Assembly (NCBI RefSeq): GCF_001613425.1
Contig: NZ_BDCI01000003.1
Location: forward strand, 62,001-126,000
Length of the DNA: 64,000 nt
Reading direction: 5' to 3'
Source of the DNA: Nocardia vulneris
Lineage (GTDB): Bacteria; Actinomycetota; Actinomycetes; Mycobacteriales; Mycobacteriaceae
The translations under genes and the position numbers were made by a program. Position 1 is the first letter of the stretch. Each line of letters begins with the position of its first letter. The notes under the pieces were generated by a model, which saw only the letters and a program-made list of their open reading frames with translations, made no database searches and was not told the DNA's origin. Below, in pieces: positions 61,668-64,000 of this stretch.

Positions 61668-61688
61668 ACATACATACTGTATGTATGT
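61668..61688. promoter_or_regulatory. 21-base perfect palindrome, probable TetR operator
   Basis: Arms of 10 bases (ACATACATAC / GTATGTATGT) around a central T, 36 bases before the hydrolase start. Sits where the promoter of the hydrolase-TetR operon should be. Stands out against the GC-rich background. A 63-codon plus-strand frame starts inside it at 61685 but has no ribosome site. Confidence 0.8.
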
Positions 61689-61931
61689 CCAGAGTCGAGC
61701 CGATTGCAGCACCAGTGTCTCGGGCGGATTGCACGCAGTTCCGAAGCGCTCCAAGGGAACTCATTTCACCCTCGTTCACCGGCCAGAACTACGCCGCCAG
61801 GGACGTCCACGAGCGAGCCTCGGCGTGGGGCGAGTTCGAAGAGTGCCGCGTCGACAAGGCGCCGAAGGCGGACTAGTCACTTGTCCAGGTTCGCGTTACG
61901 GTTCTTCCACTGCTGACGAGACGGAGCTCAC

Positions 61932-63377
61932 ATGACCGCCACCGATCCCACCCGGCCGCCCGACGGACCGCTGACGGGTGAATTGGGGCTGACCGAGCTC
62001 GCGGCCGCGATCGCCGACGGCACGGTCAGCTCGGTCGCCGCCGTCGGCGCCGCGCTCGATCGGATCGACGCCGCGCAGTCGACGCTCAACGCGTTCCGGA
62101 TCGTGCGCCGTGCACGCGCGCTGGCCGAGGCCGCCGACGCCGACGCCCGGCTCGCGGCAGGCGAGCGACTGCCGCTGCTCGGCGTGCCGGTCGCGGTGAA
62201 GGACGACACCGATATCGCAGGCGAGCCCACCGCGTTCGGTTGCGGCGGCGCCTTCCCGCCGAAAACCGAAGACGCCGAATCGGTTCGGCGGCTGCGCGCG
62301 GCGGGTGCGGTGATCGTCGGCAAGACCAACACCTGCGAACTCGGCCAGCTGCCGTTCACCAGCGCCGCGGCCTTCGGCCACACCCGCAACCCGTGGGCCG
62401 CCGACCGCACGCCCGGCGGGTCCTCCGGCGGTTCGGCCGCGGCTGTCGCGGCCGGATTGGTGCCCGCCGCACTGGGTTCCGACGGCGCGGGCTCCATCCG
62501 CATCCCCGCCGCGTGGACCAATCTCGTCGGGATCAAACCGCAACGCGGCCGCATCTCCACCTGGCCGCACGCCGAAGCCTTCTACGGCCTCACCGTGAAC
62601 GGGCCGCTGGCCCGGACCGTCGCCGACGCCGCACTGCTGCTCGACCTGGCCGCCGGACCGCATCCCGGCGACCGGCACACGCCCGCACCGATCTCGGCCA
62701 CCGACGCCGTGGGACGCGATCCCGGGCGGCTACGCATCGCGCTTTCGCTGCGAATTCCGTTCACCGCCACCAGAACTACGCTCGACCCGCAGATCGCGGC
62801 GGCGGTCCGCCGCGTCGGCGACACGTTGCGCACGCTCGGCCACACCGTCACCGTCGCCGATCTGCACTACGGACTGTTGATCGGCGCGTCCTTCCTACCC
62901 CGTTCCATGGCCGGCATCCGCGCGGTGCACCAGAACATGCCCGGTGCCGAAGTGGACCCGCGCACGATCGCCAATACCCGCTTCGGCAGACTGCTCGACG
63001 GTCCGGCCCTGTTCGCGGCCCGCCAAGCAGAACCCTTGCTGCACAAGCGGATCGGCAGCTTCTTCCAGAACTACGACCTGGTTCTCGCCCCTACCACCGC
63101 AACCCCGCCACCGCACGCGCAAGACATCGACGGCATCGGCGTACACGCCACCAACAACCTGATCACCGCCGCCTGTCCCTACACCTGGCCGTGGAACGTC
63201 CTCGGCTGGCCGAGCGTGAACGTCCCCGCCGGCTTCACCGACGCCGGCCTCCCGGTCGGCGCTCAACTGATGGGCACCGCCGACACCGAACCCCTCCTGA
63301 TCTCCGTTGCCGCACAACTGGAATCGGAGCTGCACTGGGAACGTGCGCGACCTGAGCCCTGGTGGACCGCCGCCTGA
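61932..63377 (+). CDS. Amidase (amidase signature family, AmiA2-like)
   Basis: 481 residues from ATG 61932 with ACGGAG 6-8 bases upstream. Ser-cisSer-Lys triad of the amidase signature family: LLGVPVAVKDDTDIAG (Lys), then TPGGSSGGSAAAVAAGLVPA (cis-Ser) and LGSDGAGSIRIPAAWTNLVG (nucleophile Ser). These hydrolyse amides to acid plus ammonia; the substrate is unknown. Position after recO matches Rv2363 (amiA2). Stands alone in transcription. Confidence 0.93.
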   Translation: MTATDPTRPPDGPLTGELGLTELAAAIADGTVSSVAAVGAALDRIDAAQSTLNAFRIVRRARALAEAADADARLAAGERLPLLGVPVAVKDDTDIAGEPTAFGCGGAFPPKTEDAESVRRLRAAGAVIVGKTNTCELGQLPFTSAAAFGHTRNPWAADRTPGGSSGGSAAAVAAGLVPAALGSDGAGSIRIPAAWTNLVGIKPQRGRISTWPHAEAFYGLTVNGPLARTVADAALLLDLAAGPHPGDRHTPAPISATDAVGRDPGRLRIALSLRIPFTATRTTLDPQIAAAVRRVGDTLRTLGHTVTVADLHYGLLIGASFLPRSMAGIRAVHQNMPGAEVDPRTIANTRFGRLLDGPALFAARQAEPLLHKRIGSFFQNYDLVLAPTTATPPPHAQDIDGIGVHATNNLITAACPYTWPWNVLGWPSVNVPAGFTDAGLPVGAQLMGTADTEPLLISVAAQLESELHWERARPEPWWTAA

Positions 63378-63545
63378 GCCTGAGGTAGCGCAGCCGGCCG
63401 AGATTCCGAGGCGTGTCGCACCGGTCGCATACTCGACTCCCGATATCGTGGAGCGTCTGTTACCGCGTTCAATCACCACACCGTGTTTCTCCGGGCATCG
63501 AGATGCCCGTCCTGCAAACAATCGTTGGATCAGGAGGAGCGGTAT

Positions 63546-64000
63546 ATGAAAGCGATATTCTCGGCCCGGGTGAGCGTCCTACCGCTGGCCCTCATAGCGT
63601 GTGTGGGCCTGCTCGCTATGGCGCCGGATGACGGGCAGACCGGCACCGGCAGCCGGCCGAATATCGCGCTGGTCGGCGACGACGATATGGAAAGCGACGA
63701 CGACTCGCCCGGCGCGAAAATCACCGACCAGCAGTTGCAAGCGCTCGGACTGTGCACCGCCGCCGAGGAAGCGGCCGAGCAGGGCCACGGCGCCACATGC
63801 GCGAGCAAGCGCGACATGAGTGCGCTCGCCCGATACAAAGCCATTCCGTTGCCGCTCGCCAGCGAGGCACGGCTCAGCCTCGCGACACCGTTCGAAATGA
63901 AGAGCGCGATGGGGGTCGATGAAGCAACTCGCGCAGCCATGTTCTCCGGACTCGCACCCGAGGACGCTGCCGAAGCCGCCGCGTTGGATGCGTGTGGCTT
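63546..64000 (+). CDS. Secreted hypothetical protein (3' end outside window)
   Basis: Starts at ATG 63546 with AGGAGG 7 bases upstream and is open to the window end, so at least 151 residues. Signal peptide (MKAIFSARVSVLPLALIACV, core ending GLLAMA); then an acidic stretch (GDDDMESDDDSPG) and helices with scattered Cys (LGLCTAAEEAAEQGHGATCA). No family recognised from the visible part. Confidence 0.75.
   Translation, partial: MKAIFSARVSVLPLALIACVGLLAMAPDDGQTGTGSRPNIALVGDDDMESDDDSPGAKITDQQLQALGLCTAAEEAAEQGHGATCASKRDMSALARYKAIPLPLASEARLSLATPFEMKSAMGVDEATRAAMFSGLAPEDAAEAAALDACG

Noticed and set aside
61685..61876. 63-codon plus-strand frame starting inside the palindromic operator
   Set aside because: No ribosome site, poor composition, and overlaps the predicted regulatory site.
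1..64000. CRISPR array
   Set aside because: No regularly spaced repeat-spacer pattern was seen; the only tandem repeat (41319-41411) has no spacers.
1..64000. Insertion sequences or transposase genes
   Set aside because: No DDE or serine-transposase motifs and no terminal inverted repeats were recognised.

Overview
This is high-GC actinobacterial DNA, most likely from Nocardia or a close mycolic-acid-containing relative. The right half (about 30-64 kb) carries chromosomal genes in an order recalling the Mycobacterium tuberculosis dnaG-dgt and glyS-smtB-furB-uppS-recO-amidase neighbourhood: primase, dGTPase-like HD hydrolase, TPM-domain protein, glycyl-tRNA synthetase, an ArsR/SmtB-Zur pair, a YbjN-like protein, cis-prenyltransferase, RecO and an amidase. 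The genus is an inference from gene content and synteny as I remember it; no 16S gene is present.

The left half (1 to about 29.88 kb) looks like one end of a large integrative and conjugative-type element inserted in the 3' end of a tRNA-Asn(GTT) gene (29883-29955, minus strand). A tyrosine integrase and an excisionase-like HTH protein lie directly beside that tRNA. The other end of the element lies left of the window. Its cargo, in order: a replication-relaxation-like winged-helix protein and a lytic transglycosylase-NlpC/P60 wall hydrolase (conjugation type); a winged-helix regulator; a Panacea-PIN toxin-antitoxin pair; a secreted cutinase-family hydrolase; a minus-strand accessory operon (7.0-11.5 kb) with a MoxR AAA+ ATPase, a VWA/HExxH partner, a frameshifted gene and a tiny zinc protein; an AT-richer non-coding stretch (11.5-12.4 kb); a membrane-protein operon ending in a degenerate MinD-like domain fused to a BTAD domain; a cytochrome P450 with a downstream unknown gene; a secreted serine hydrolase; and a lower-GC defence island (21.0-27.3 kb) with a DUF1643 protein, a DUF262-HEPN pair, a PD-(D/E)xK nuclease and a zinc-finger DNA methyltransferase. 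An aminoglycoside-phosphotransferase-like remnant lies next to the integration genes.

The chromosomal half also holds smaller modules: a MerR regulator, a sulfite-oxidase-family membrane protein, a PapA-like acyltransferase beside a TenA-like protein, a divergent TetR/membrane-protein pair with visible operators, a DesK/LiaSR-like two-component system in line with an ABC exporter, and a TetR/alpha-beta-hydrolase operon with a 21-bp palindromic operator. The most striking chromosomal gene is a protein of about 1030 residues (49.4-52.5 kb) that joins a caspase-like protease domain, a STAND/NACHT-like NTPase and eight 42-residue TPR-type repeats. This is the architecture of prokaryotic immune or cell-suicide sensors.

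The strongest candidates for new biology are that caspase-STAND-TPR protein; the DUF262-HEPN pair next to a restriction-modification pair; the MoxR/VWA-metallopeptidase operon whose ATPase carries a DNA-binding-like N-terminus; and the Panacea-PIN pair.
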